Shown piece after piece: positions 8,569 through 17,739 of a stretch of 64,000 nucleotides of DNA (position 1 is its first letter; each line of letters opens with the position of its first letter). The position numbers and the translations under genes are program-made. The DNA is from JAJFKX01 sp965230265 (GTDB lineage: Bacteria; Pseudomonadota; Gammaproteobacteria; Xanthomonadales; Wenzhouxiangellaceae). The notes beneath the pieces are model-generated. The model was not told the DNA's origin, did no database searches, and saw only the letters and a program-made list of their open reading frames with translations. The stretch is taken from the NCBI GenBank assembly GCA_965230265.1, contig OZ245999.1, positions 1,612,001 to 1,676,000 of the forward strand. The letters are read 5' to 3'.

Positions 8569-10412
8569 GCGATTTTCCGTTGCTGCAGGTGCTCGGAGAC
8601 CTGATCGACAATAAACGCTGAATAAATCGGGAAACCGCCATAATGCAATAACGAAATTAACTTATCGCGATCAATCTCTGTTTCCAGTGTCAGCAGCGAT
8701 GCCATTTGTGCATCGCGGTTCTGCTCAACCACAAATACAGACTCATGGGCATCAATAAATGTTTTGACCTGCTCGCCGAATGGGAAGCCTTTGATACGCA
8801 GGTAATTCAAACGGATACCCTGTTCGGCTAAGCGATCCAGTGCCTCACGAATGGCACCATCACTGCTGCCATAACCAATCACCGCATGGTTGACACCTGC
8901 CTGTTGATCAATCGCCGGTTTGGGAACCAGCGTCGATGCTGTCTTAAATTTAACTGACAGTCGATCCAATACTTCTTGATACTCATGTGGATGTTCAGTA
9001 TAGCCCCCGTACTTGTTATGTCCGGAACCCCGGGTAAAAAAAGCACCTTTAGGGTGCACTCCAGGGAAACTTCGCGCTGCTATGCCGTCACCGTCCACAT
9101 CCAGATAACGGTAGAATTTCTCGATATTCTCCAGCGCTTGCGCATCCATTACCTTACCCCGGTTGGGTTGGTAGCTTTCATCCCATTGTAATTCTGGGCA
9201 CGGCCATTCATTCATCCCGATATCCAGGTCGGACAATACAAACACCGGAGTTTGCAGCTGCTCAGCCAGATCAAATGCCTGAATCGCCATATAAAAGCAC
9301 TCTTCAGGGTCTGCCGGGTACAGGCACACATGTTTGGTATCCCCATGCGATGCATAGGCACACATCATGACATCACCTTGCTGAGTACGTGTGGGCATAC
9401 CCGTGGATGGGCCGACACGCTGAACGTTGAATAACACGGCAGGCATTTCAGTAAAATAGGCAAAGCCGATAAACTCACTCATCAACGAAATACCCGGGCC
9501 GCTGGTTGGTGTAAATGCACGTGCGCCGTTCCAGCTCGCACCAATCACCATACCAATGGCTGATAACTCATCTTCAGCCTGAATCACACAGTAATTTTTT
9601 TCGCCGGTGTCAGGGTCTACCCGGAAGCGCTGGCAAAAAGCGTCAAAGGCATCCATCAGCGAAGTTGATGGTGTAATCGGATACCAGGCCCCCACTGTTG
9701 CCCCGGCATACACACAGCCCAGACCAGCAGCAGTATTGCCGTCAATCATGATATGCCCCTGGGTTTTGTCCATCTTTTCGATACGCATTGGCAGTGGACA
9801 TTGGAAATGTTCTTGGGCGTAGTCGTAACCCATTTTGACTGCCTGCATATTCAGTGGGACCAGCTTGGGTTTAGTGGCAAACTGCTCTTCCAGCAAGCCC
9901 TGTACCACATCCATATCCAGATCCAGCAACGCCACCAAAGCACCGACATACATGACATTTTTCATTAAAATACGCACCCTGGCGCTGTCGAATGCTTCGG
10001 CACAGTGCTTGGCCAAAGGAATACCGAGAAAAGTGACATCATCGCGCATCATGGCTTTGTGCATTGGCCAGGAGGCGTCATACAGCAAATAACCGCCGGA
10101 ACTGACCTCGGCAATATCCTGCTGATAGGTTTCCGCATTCATGGCAATCATCACATCCACTCGCCCCGAGCGTGATTGATAGCCATCTTTACTGACCCGT
10201 ACTTCATACCATGTTGGCAACCCCTGAATATTGGAGGGGAAGAAATTCTTGGCAGTAATCGGCACGCCCATACGGAAGATGGTTTTACTGAGCAGGCCGT
10301 TAGCGCTGGCCGACCCGGTGCCATTCACGTTCGCCAATTTGATAACAAAATCATTAATGCTGGCCATTGTCGAATCACTCATGGCCTGCCCATCATCTAT
10401 TGCTTCACTCAT
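8565..10412 (-). CDS. korA: 2-oxoacid:ferredoxin oxidoreductase, fused gamma/alpha subunit (KorA-type)
   Basis: A 615-residue fusion. Residues about 20-200 are the gamma (CoA-binding/transfer) domain, recognised by the NGTGSASANGLL segment and GRVDVMIAMN. From about 225 comes the alpha (pyrimidine-binding) domain with GATVGAWYPITPSTSLMD and GAFTPTSGPG-like segments. It pairs with KorB to form the 2-oxoglutarate oxidoreductase. Start and stop both overlap the neighbours by four bases (ATGA), so the three genes form one translationally coupled unit. The protein is complete and typical in length. An assignment to another 2-oxoacid (pyruvate, indolepyruvate) cannot be excluded. Confidence 0.88.
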   Translation of the reverse strand: MSEAIDDGQAMSDSTMASINDFVIKLANVNGTGSASANGLLSKTIFRMGVPITAKNFFPSNIQGLPTWYEVRVSKDGYQSRSGRVDVMIAMNAETYQQDIAEVSSGGYLLYDASWPMHKAMMRDDVTFLGIPLAKHCAEAFDSARVRILMKNVMYVGALVALLDLDMDVVQGLLEEQFATKPKLVPLNMQAVKMGYDYAQEHFQCPLPMRIEKMDKTQGHIMIDGNTAAGLGCVYAGATVGAWYPITPSTSLMDAFDAFCQRFRVDPDTGEKNYCVIQAEDELSAIGMVIGASWNGARAFTPTSGPGISLMSEFIGFAYFTEMPAVLFNVQRVGPSTGMPTRTQQGDVMMCAYASHGDTKHVCLYPADPEECFYMAIQAFDLAEQLQTPVFVLSDLDIGMNEWPCPELQWDESYQPNRGKVMDAQALENIEKFYRYLDVDGDGIAARSFPGVHPKGAFFTRGSGHNKYGGYTEHPHEYQEVLDRLSVKFKTASTLVPKPAIDQQAGVNHAVIGYGSSDGAIREALDRLAEQGIRLNYLRIKGFPFGEQVKTFIDAHESVFVVEQNRDAQMASLLTLETEIDRDKLISLLHYGGFPIYSAFIVDQVSEHLQQRKIA

Positions 10413-12199
10413 TGATGGTCCTTAACTGAATGATCTTTGGCGAAGGGTACATTCAATTTAAATTGCTGCATGTCCCAGGCCCCTGTCGGACAACGTTCTG
10501 CACACAATCCACAATGCACGCAAACGTCTTCATCTTTCACCATCACACGACCGGTTTGTGGCAGGTCACGTGAGACAAACAGGTCCTGTTCGGGGTTGTC
10601 TGCCGGTGCTTTTAGATGTTTGCGCAATTCCTGCTCAGATGCATTATTGGTGATGGTTAAACAATCCACCGGGCAAATATCCATACAGGCATCGCACTCA
10701 ATACACAGCTTGTCAAAGAACACTGTTTGCACATCACAGTTCATGCAGCGCTCTACTTCGCTGATCATCTGCTCGGTACTGAAGCCTAACTCAACCTCGA
10801 TATTGATCTTTTTAAAGCGTTCCTTCAAATCCACATGCCGCATGGCATTGCGGCTGTCGGGATTGTAATCATTGCTATAGCTCCACTCATGAATGCCCAT
10901 TTTGGTGCTGCTTAGATTCATGGTATCCGGTAAACGATCGGTCAGTGGTTGATTGAAACAGTGATTATGAATAGATATGGAAGCCTGATGCCCATGCTCT
11001 ACCGCCCAGATAATATTTTTGGGCCCAAAAGCTGAATCGCCGCCAAAGAATACACCTTTGCGTGTGGATTCAAAGGTTGTGGCATCCACTACCGGCACAT
11101 CCCACTGATCGAACTCGATACCCAAGTCACGTTCAACCCAGGGGAATGCATTCTCCTGACCAATGGCCAGAATTACATCATCACAGGGGAACAGTTTTTC
11201 ACCAATGACCCGTGTATCGGTAATTTTCCCGTTGTCATCAATGTCATATTCCATCTGATCAAACAGCATGCCCGTCAGCTTGCCGTTTTCCACAACAAAT
11301 GCTTTGGGGGAATGGTTGATTACAATTTCAACCTGTTCTTCTTCGGCATCTTCTAGCTCCCAGTCAGAGGCTTTAAAAAATTCACGCGGCTTGCGTGCCA
11401 TCACTTTGACATTCTTACCGCCCAGCCTGAGTGATGAACGACAACAATCCATCGCCGTATTACCAACGCCAATAATCAAAACATTTTCACCAATGGAATC
11501 GATGTGCTCAAAAGCCACTGATTCCAGCCACTCGATACCAATATGAATACGATCGGTTTCATCACGAGCTGGCAGGTTTAATTCTTTACCCTTGGGCGCG
11601 CCACTGCCCACAAACACAGCATCGTAACCCTCTTCCAGCAAAGCCTTCATGCTTTCGACCGGGCTGTTCAAACGCAAGTCAACACCCATGTCCACGATGT
11701 AGTTGATTTCTTCATCCAGAACTTCCGCTGGCAGGCGAAAGGCTGGAATATTGGTTCGCATCAACCCTCCGGTTTTATCCAGGGCTTCATAAATCACCAC
11801 TTCATAACCCAGTGGAAGCAAATCATTGGCGACAGTCAAAGAGGCACACCCGGCACCGATGCAGGCAATCTTCTTGCCATTGTTTTGTTCCGGAGCTTTG
11901 GGGAGACGGTGGGTAATATCGTCACGGTGATCGGCTGCAACACGTTTTAGCCGGCAAATGGCTACTGCTTTTTCATCGACGCGTCGTCGTCGGCATGCTG
12001 GCTCACATGGTCGATCACACACTCGGCCAAGAATCGCCGGAAATACATTGGATTTACGGTTCAACATGTAGGCATCTGAGAACTGCCCCTGGGCAATCAG
12101 ACGAATGTATTCTGGGACGTTGGTGTGAGCCGGACAGGCCCATTGGCAATCCACCACTTTGTGGTAGTAGTCTGGATTATTGGTATCTGTGGGTTTCAT
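10409..12199 (-). CDS. GltD-like FAD/NAD(P)H oxidoreductase with [4Fe-4S] domains
   Basis: A 596-residue flavoprotein. The N-terminal part has the Fer4_20-type cysteine pattern (C18, C22, C61, C65, C69) that carries Fe-S clusters in glutamate synthase small subunit and dihydropyrimidine dehydrogenase. An FAD fold follows (IACIGAGCAS near 111-120; the usual GPAG is GCAS here) and an NAD(P)H fold (IIGVGNTAMD near 240). The C-terminus carries a ferredoxin module with CIECDACMDICP and CVHCGLCAERCP, two [4Fe-4S] sites. As first gene of the Kor operon it most likely passes electrons between the oxidoreductase/ferredoxin and NAD(P). It is not a true GltD, since no large subunit gene is nearby. Confidence 0.85.
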   Translation of the reverse strand: MKPTDTNNPDYYHKVVDCQWACPAHTNVPEYIRLIAQGQFSDAYMLNRKSNVFPAILGRVCDRPCEPACRRRRVDEKAVAICRLKRVAADHRDDITHRLPKAPEQNNGKKIACIGAGCASLTVANDLLPLGYEVVIYEALDKTGGLMRTNIPAFRLPAEVLDEEINYIVDMGVDLRLNSPVESMKALLEEGYDAVFVGSGAPKGKELNLPARDETDRIHIGIEWLESVAFEHIDSIGENVLIIGVGNTAMDCCRSSLRLGGKNVKVMARKPREFFKASDWELEDAEEEQVEIVINHSPKAFVVENGKLTGMLFDQMEYDIDDNGKITDTRVIGEKLFPCDDVILAIGQENAFPWVERDLGIEFDQWDVPVVDATTFESTRKGVFFGGDSAFGPKNIIWAVEHGHQASISIHNHCFNQPLTDRLPDTMNLSSTKMGIHEWSYSNDYNPDSRNAMRHVDLKERFKKINIEVELGFSTEQMISEVERCMNCDVQTVFFDKLCIECDACMDICPVDCLTITNNASEQELRKHLKAPADNPEQDLFVSRDLPQTGRVMVKDEDVCVHCGLCAERCPTGAWDMQQFKLNVPFAKDHSVKDHQ

Positions 12200-12610
12200 A
12201 GTCAGCCTTTAGCAATAGCGCTCACCGCACAAAATCACCTGTAAACTGGCTCCCTGTTAACTGGACAGGTGATGGAATCCTCAGCACCACGGAAATCGTA
12301 GCGCACGATTCGGCCTTAAGTTTGCTTGAATTCAGAGATCGCCGCAAGGGGCAGCAATCATTCACTATTTACACTAAACCACTAAGCTGTTCCGTGGCCT
12401 CTGTTTTATTGACCAATCCATTGATAACAAACAAGGCATTCATCATCGTGTCCGATCTAACACCAAAAGTACTTTCCCACCATTTCAATTATTCAGCAAC
12501 CATTGACACTCAACTTCAGTTGTACGCAAACAGATAAGAAGTACGGGCATAGACTGTTATGATACAGCGCTCTTAATACAGTTTATCGGCACTACACAGG
12601 AACCAATTCA
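12200..12610. other. Intergenic region with Kor operon leader
   Basis: About 410 bases between the leftward Kor operon and the rightward small secreted gene. It must contain the operon promoter and leader. The part at 12234-12273 holds a strong repeat structure, listed separately. In the remainder I see only short unsupported open frames. Confidence 0.5.
12234..12273 (-). promoter_or_regulatory. Inverted and direct repeats in the Kor operon leader
   Basis: ATCACCTGT (12234-12242) and ACAGGTGAT (12265-12273) form a perfect 9-base inverted repeat. Inside, CCTGTAAACTGG (12238-12249) and CCTGTTAACTGG (12253-12264) are near-identical direct repeats 15 bases apart. On the operon (minus) strand the right arm is followed by TTTTG, about 35 bases before the ATG. 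It could be a regulator site or a leader hairpin; the structure is seen, its role is inferred. Confidence 0.45.
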
Positions 12611-12961
12611 ATGAAAAAAATGATAATAATAAGTCTTTGTGTTTTCCCTGTTTTAGCAATAGCAAATGACACAGCAATGCGTTTATGCGCTGATTACGGT
12701 TATCAGGAAACCATTTGCAATTGTGCTGCTCCTACCTTTTTAGAGGGGCTTTCTGAAGAAGATGCTGCTCTTTATCACAGAGTGGGCAATATTTTTTTGG
12801 CGCACCGCTCTGCTGGCATGCAAAGCGATGGCGCCTGGGACCAAACCATTAACGACATAGCCAAACAAGATGGTGAAAGCCCTACGCTTATGATCGCCCC
12901 TGTTTTGTCGCTCAGAAATGAGCATCTCAGAAGAATCCACCATTGTGGCGGGGCGTTATAG
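12611..12961 (+). CDS. Small secreted protein with conserved-looking cysteines
   Basis: A 116-residue protein with a clear signal peptide (MKKM, then IIISLCVFPVLAIA) and an acceptable upstream AGGAACC RBS. The mature chain has four cysteines (in LCADYG, ICNCAAP and HHCGGAL), fitting disulfide bonds in the periplasm. I do not recognise the family. It is a single gene, convergent with the photolyase gene and only 13 bases from it. Signal peptide and RBS make it a real gene; no function is proposed. Confidence 0.7.
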   Translation: MKKMIIISLCVFPVLAIANDTAMRLCADYGYQETICNCAAPTFLEGLSEEDAALYHRVGNIFLAHRSAGMQSDGAWDQTINDIAKQDGESPTLMIAPVLSLRNEHLRRIHHCGGAL

Positions 12962-12974
12962 TTCCAACGGTTAC

Positions 12975-14432
12975 TTAACGAATGACTTGATAAGCAGCCA
13001 AAGCCCGCTCTCGGGTCGCCTTCAAATCCACCAGTGGCTTGGGATATGTTTTACCAAGCTCGATACCAAAGGATTTAAGAATCAAGTGATCGAGCTCCCA
13101 GGGGGCGTGTACTTGCTTGCTGCTAAGTTTGGATAGTTCCGGAACCCAACGGCGCACATACTCACCCTCCGGGTCAAACCTCTGCCCCTGACTGACCGGG
13201 TTGAATATCCGAAAGTATGGCGAAGCATCTGCTCCGCTACCCGCCACCCATTGCCAGCCCTGGGCGTTATTCCCCAGGTCAGCATCCACCAGTGTATCCC
13301 AAAACCAGGCTTGGCCTTCCTGCCATGGGATCAGCAGATTTTTGGTCAAAAACGAAGCCACAATCATGCGTACACGATTGTGCATCCAGCCTGTTGCCCA
13401 TAACTGCCTCATTCCGGCGTCCACTATCGGAACACCGGTTATGCCTTTCTGCCAGGCCTGTAGGTCATTTTTATATGCTTTGCTGCCAGCATCCAGCCAG
13501 GGGAACTGGGCAAATTTTTGTTGCAGTGGTTTTTCTGGAATATCAGGATAGTTGTACAGCAAGTGCCAGGAAAACTCTCTCCATGCCAGTTGACGAATAT
13601 AACCATTAATCTGTTGGTCCATCGGTGGTTCGCCATCCGGGCATAGTTGTCGCACAATTTGTCGGGTGGAAATTTCCCCAAAATGCAGGTGCGGTGATAA
13701 GCGAGAAGTACCTGGATCAGACGGCATATCCCGATTATGCAGATACCCTTTGATCGCGTGTTCACGGAAGATCGTCAAAGTATCCCAGGCACCCTGCTCG
13801 CCCGGTGTCCAGTGATCATAAAACTGCTTATCCCAATTCAGCTTTGGTAATAAACCCAATTGATCGAGTGGCACGCTCCGGGGGGCTTTATCCAGTGCTG
13901 GAAAGGGTTTTGGAATCGCTGGTACCTCTGGAAAACGCCAGTCAACAAGCATTTTTTTCCACATGGGTGTAAATACCCGATACGGTTCGCCTTGGTTGTT
14001 CTTAATTTTCCAGGGTTCCCACCATAAAGCGGAATTAAAACTCTGACACTCCAGGTTTAATTCATCCCTGAACCATCTTCTTATTTTGGCATCACGTTTG
14101 CGTATAACCGGCTCGTAACGACGATTCCAAAAGATTGCTGATACTTGCTGACTTTTGCTTATTTGAGTGAGTTCTTTCTGACTGTCTCCTACACGAATAA
14201 TCAATTGGCTACGCTTTTTACGTAACGATTTGTTCAGCGCTTCCAGACTATGATGCAACCACCACTGGCTGGCTTCACCAGGTGGCCAACTCCCTTCTCC
14301 ATCTGGATCCCAGATATAAACAGGAATCACCCGTTGATAGTATTTGCAGGCATATGCCAGCGCCGGGTTATCTTCCAGGCGTAAATCCTGGCGTAACCAG
14401 ACAATGGCGGTTTTTTTTAAATCGCTGATAAT
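12975..14432 (-). CDS. phrB: Deoxyribodipyrimidine photolyase (class I CPD photolyase)
   Basis: The protein repairs UV-made cyclobutane pyrimidine dimers with light, using FADH2 and an antenna cofactor. Family signatures are present: TSRLSPHLHFGEIS, WREFSWHLLY, WQKGITGVPIVDAGMRQL, GWMHNRVRMIVASFL and the DLGNNAQGWQWVAG segment. The first canonical start (GTG at 14328-14330) would remove the essential N-terminal segment AIVWLRQDLRLEDNPAL, which is encoded in the same frame at about 14350-14410. The frame is open up to a TGA at 14442-14444, and only ATT or ATC codons (14427-14432) precede it. I place the start at ATT 14430-14432 (485 residues, the usual length). The exact start is uncertain. 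Confidence 0.85.
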   Translation of the reverse strand: MISDLKKTAIVWLRQDLRLEDNPALAYACKYYQRVIPVYIWDPDGEGSWPPGEASQWWLHHSLEALNKSLRKKRSQLIIRVGDSQKELTQISKSQQVSAIFWNRRYEPVIRKRDAKIRRWFRDELNLECQSFNSALWWEPWKIKNNQGEPYRVFTPMWKKMLVDWRFPEVPAIPKPFPALDKAPRSVPLDQLGLLPKLNWDKQFYDHWTPGEQGAWDTLTIFREHAIKGYLHNRDMPSDPGTSRLSPHLHFGEISTRQIVRQLCPDGEPPMDQQINGYIRQLAWREFSWHLLYNYPDIPEKPLQQKFAQFPWLDAGSKAYKNDLQAWQKGITGVPIVDAGMRQLWATGWMHNRVRMIVASFLTKNLLIPWQEGQAWFWDTLVDADLGNNAQGWQWVAGSGADASPYFRIFNPVSQGQRFDPEGEYVRRWVPELSKLSSKQVHAPWELDHLILKSFGIELGKTYPKPLVDLKATRERALAAYQVIR

Positions 14433-14473
14433 GCCCCCGGTTCAGTCGTGATGCAGAAATAACTGCAAGCTAC

Positions 14474-15946
14474 TTAGGCAATAAGACGAGACTGGCGAAT
14501 GTGGTCAGCACGCTGCTTGCGCAGTTCTTCCAGATAGCCTTCACTTAAACCCGTGACATATTCACCATCAAAACACGAGGTATCAAAACCGTGTGCCTGC
14601 ACTTTACCCAGGCAGGCACGAACCAGGTCATCCTGAGCCTGATAGAACAACCGATCTGCTTTAATCGCATGACAAACCTCTTCTATACTGCGGCCATTGG
14701 CTATCAGCTCGTCTGCTGCTGGCATATCAATACCGTACACATTGGGGTGGCGCACTGGTGGCGAAGCTGAAGCCATATAAACTTTATTGGCGCCTGCTTC
14801 TCTGGCCATATCAATGATTTGACTGGAAGTGGTACCACGGACAATCGAGTCATCCACCAGCAATACATTCTTATTGCGAAACTCCAGTGGTATCGGGTTT
14901 AATTTTTGGCGCACTGACTTTTTGCGCTCAGCCTGCCCGGGCATAATAAAAGTACGACCGATATAACGGTTTTTGATAAAGCCTTCCCGGTATTTCACGC
15001 CCAGCTTATAGGCCATTGGCAAAGCCGCGGTACGGCTGGTATCGGGGATTGGAATCACCACATCAATATCATGATCGGGCCAATCGCGTAAAATTTGATC
15101 CGCCAATACTTCGCCCATCCGCAAACGGGCTTTGTAAACGGAAATATCGTCCATCATTGAGTCAGGCCGCGCAAAATAAACAAACTCAAACATACAAGGT
15201 GTGATGCCTTTGGCATGCTTGCTGACATGGGTACTGATATTGCCATTCAGATCAATAAAAATGGCTTCACCAGGCTGTATATCTCGCTCCAGCATAAAAC
15301 CCAGACCATCGAGTGCCACGCTTTCCGAGGCAATCATGTGTTCATCGCCTTCCAGTGTATTGCGTTTACCCAAAACCATTGGACGGATACCATAAGGGTC
15401 GCGGAAAGCCAGCAAACCTTTACCGACAATCAACACTGTTACCGCATAGGCGCCGCGGCAGCGCTGATGCACACTATCGACTGCATTAAACAGCTGCTCA
15501 GACAACTCCAGCCGCTCATCTTGCATCTGCAGCTCGTGCGCTAACACATTCAGCACCACTTCTGAATCAGATTCGGTGTTCAGGTGACGCCGGTCATCAT
15601 TGAACAATTGCTGTTTTAACTCTTCGGAATTGGTCAAATTCCCATTGTGTCCCAACGCCATACCAAGCGGAGAGTTGACATACAGAGGTTGTGCCTCATC
15701 GGCTTTGTCAGCACCAGCGGTTGGATAACGCACATGCCCGATACCAACCGACCCTTTCAAGCCGCTGATGTCCTCCTGTCGAAACACATCGCGTGCCAGC
15801 CCCTGCCCGCGATGCAGCAGCATACGGTCTTCATCCAAAGTGGCAATCCCGGCAGCATCCTGCCCGCGGTGCTGCAAAATTGTCATCGCATCGTAAATTC
15901 GATTCGCTACTGGTGAACGACCAACAATGCCAACAATGCCACACAT
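14474..15946 (-). CDS. purF: Amidophosphoribosyltransferase
   Basis: First step of purine synthesis: PRPP plus glutamine gives phosphoribosylamine. The start MCGIVGIVG leaves Cys2 as the N-terminal nucleophile after Met removal, with no propeptide, as in E. coli PurF. The glutaminase domain shows LQHRGQDAAGIAT and ALGHNGNLTN; the PRTase domain shows the PRPP loop VLLVDDSIVRGTTS. Length 490 is slightly short of the E. coli enzyme but complete. It lies two bases downstream of cvpA, the classic cvpA-purF operon order, and follows the folC/SPOR block. Confidence 0.96.
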   Translation of the reverse strand: MCGIVGIVGRSPVANRIYDAMTILQHRGQDAAGIATLDEDRMLLHRGQGLARDVFRQEDISGLKGSVGIGHVRYPTAGADKADEAQPLYVNSPLGMALGHNGNLTNSEELKQQLFNDDRRHLNTESDSEVVLNVLAHELQMQDERLELSEQLFNAVDSVHQRCRGAYAVTVLIVGKGLLAFRDPYGIRPMVLGKRNTLEGDEHMIASESVALDGLGFMLERDIQPGEAIFIDLNGNISTHVSKHAKGITPCMFEFVYFARPDSMMDDISVYKARLRMGEVLADQILRDWPDHDIDVVIPIPDTSRTAALPMAYKLGVKYREGFIKNRYIGRTFIMPGQAERKKSVRQKLNPIPLEFRNKNVLLVDDSIVRGTTSSQIIDMAREAGANKVYMASASPPVRHPNVYGIDMPAADELIANGRSIEEVCHAIKADRLFYQAQDDLVRACLGKVQAHGFDTSCFDGEYVTGLSEGYLEELRKQRADHIRQSRLIA

Positions 15947-15948
15947 AT

Positions 15949-16569
15949 TTATTGCGCTCCGGTGTTATCTGCTTCGGTATTATCATCTGGCTCAGACACA
16001 GAATCATCAATGATATCTAGAGCATCATCGCCCAGCAGATCATGCAGCAACTCATCTTGCGACTGCGGTTGGTCAGCTTCAGCGTTTTCCAACATATCCT
16101 GTAAGTTCTGCGGTAACCATTGTACTGAGTGTTCAGCCAGGCGTTCAAAATAAGGCAGCAAACGGGATTCCTTCCACCACGGGTCTTCAGGAAACGGGGT
16201 AAAACGTGCAACCAGCACAATCACCACAACCATCACCAAGCCCCGCAAAATTCCAAACAACATACCAATCATACGGTCCGTACCACCCAGACCTGTCGAA
16301 TCAACCAGTCGTCCTAACAACCAACCTGCCAGTCCGCCAATCATCAATGTGATCACCAGCAATCCAACAAAACCAATAATGGCACGTGCAGATGGCAAAT
16401 CCACCCACGCCTCTAGCCAGCCCGCAGCAATGCCTGAATAGCGAAATGCCACCCAGATCGCCAAAACCCATACAGCGACAGAAAAAACCTCACGAATAAA
16501 GCCACGCCATAAGCCGACCAGTACGGATAATCCGACAATTGCTATCAGTACCCAGTCAACCCATATCAT
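15949..16569 (-). CDS. cvpA: CvpA family inner-membrane protein
   Basis: A 206-residue protein with four hydrophobic helices in the first 130 residues and the family opening WVDWVLIAIVGLSVLVGLWRG. A central GGLAGWLLGRLVDSTGLG segment is typical. The tail after residue 160 is acidic and polar. CvpA proteins are linked to envelope homeostasis and colicin V secretion, with unclear biochemistry. Position directly before purF is the conserved gammaproteobacterial order and supports the assignment. Confidence 0.92.
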   Translation of the reverse strand: MIWVDWVLIAIVGLSVLVGLWRGFIREVFSVAVWVLAIWVAFRYSGIAAGWLEAWVDLPSARAIIGFVGLLVITLMIGGLAGWLLGRLVDSTGLGGTDRMIGMLFGILRGLVMVVVIVLVARFTPFPEDPWWKESRLLPYFERLAEHSVQWLPQNLQDMLENAEADQPQSQDELLHDLLGDDALDIIDDSVSEPDDNTEADNTGAQ

Positions 16570-16612
16570 AAATCGGCCTCATCACAATCAGCTTCTGCCA
16601 AAACCATTAGGT

Positions 16613-17686
16613 TCATCTGGGGTAGTCCACCACAATGCCTTGCACCCCCAGATCACGCTCAATGCGCGCTGCAATATTGCCGGCATCAGATTCGCTCAAC
16701 AAAGGGCCAACACGAACTCTAAATACACTCTGGTCATTGCTATCTACTCGTTCGCTGTAGGCTGCATAACCAGCATTATTCAACCGCTCTACCAAAGCCT
16801 GGGCATTGTCTGCTGAAGAGAATACGCCAGTTTGCACGGCATAACGATCCAGCCCAGTGGCAACATTGGTCACAACTGTTGTCGAGTCGCTATCAGCATT
16901 GGATTGACTTGCGTTTTCTGGTCGTAATACCTGTGGATTCAAACGGTCATCCGCTCTGCGAATGCCAGTGACTGCCACATTGGCTTCTGCTTCATTAAAA
17001 AATGGTCCAGCCAGCACACGGTGCAGGGTATTGCCATTGCTGGTGATTATCTGACTTTGTGCTGGAAACCCCAGTGATTCGATTTGGCTGATCAAACGTG
17101 TGGCATTATCCGGGTTACCGAGACTGGCCACCTGTACCCGCCAGCGATTGTCCAGATTCACCGGCGCATTGCCATCACTGGTATTGACTGGAGGGCTGGG
17201 GTCTTCATTAATTGGCGGTGGTGCGATCACCGCCACCGTTTGTGTCTCAGGTGGAGTATCAACTGCATTTTCAGCGGTTGCTTCGGGCACTTCAGTGTTT
17301 GCATCATCGTTATCCGATGAAACAATACGTTCTGTGCTTTCCGGTGGGGTTGTTACGCGGTTATCGTCTGGCTCTGTATTGGCGATATTTTCTTGCGGCA
17401 TCGATTCATCCGGCAATGGCAAGCGGATTTCACCACTGCTCAAATCCACGGCAGCAGCATTGTCGTCTGTTGCAGGTGCCACTGGCGAGGGCCGCACCAA
17501 TGGCAGACGCCGTCCAGGCTCATTATTGTTATTGGCAATTTGCGGTTGTGGCGGAATCAGAAACTCATCGTCTTCAATGGCGACTTCCGGGTCGTTGGAG
17601 CCACCGATAAAAATAGGTAGAAAAATGACGCCCAGTGCAATCAGAACTGTTGCGCCGACCATTCGTTGTTTAAGTGCTTGATCCAT
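16613..17686 (-). CDS. DedD-like membrane protein with two SPOR domains
   Basis: A 357-residue protein: short cytoplasmic start, one membrane helix (VLIALGVIFLPIFIGG, residues about 13-30), a long Pro/Asn/Asp/Glu-rich linker, then two SPOR domains. The first starts RWRVQVASLG near 180, the second RYAVQTGVFSSADNAQALVERL near 275, each with the family's GPxxxxxxA segment. SPOR domains bind denuded septal peptidoglycan, so a role at the division site is expected. DedD of E. coli has one SPOR domain; two are less usual. Neighbours folC and cvpA match the dedD locus of other gammaproteobacteria. Confidence 0.88.
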   Translation of the reverse strand: MDQALKQRMVGATVLIALGVIFLPIFIGGSNDPEVAIEDDEFLIPPQPQIANNNNEPGRRLPLVRPSPVAPATDDNAAAVDLSSGEIRLPLPDESMPQENIANTEPDDNRVTTPPESTERIVSSDNDDANTEVPEATAENAVDTPPETQTVAVIAPPPINEDPSPPVNTSDGNAPVNLDNRWRVQVASLGNPDNATRLISQIESLGFPAQSQIITSNGNTLHRVLAGPFFNEAEANVAVTGIRRADDRLNPQVLRPENASQSNADSDSTTVVTNVATGLDRYAVQTGVFSSADNAQALVERLNNAGYAAYSERVDSNDQSVFRVRVGPLLSESDAGNIAARIERDLGVQGIVVDYPR

Positions 17687-17739
17687 AATGGCTCTACTAT
17701 GGCTTTAAGGTATTTTACTCACTTTGCCCAAACATTGGG

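Noticed and set aside
12322..12537. Plus-strand open frame in the Kor leader region
   Set aside because: No RBS, no signal or domain character, and amino-acid content unlike neighbouring genes.
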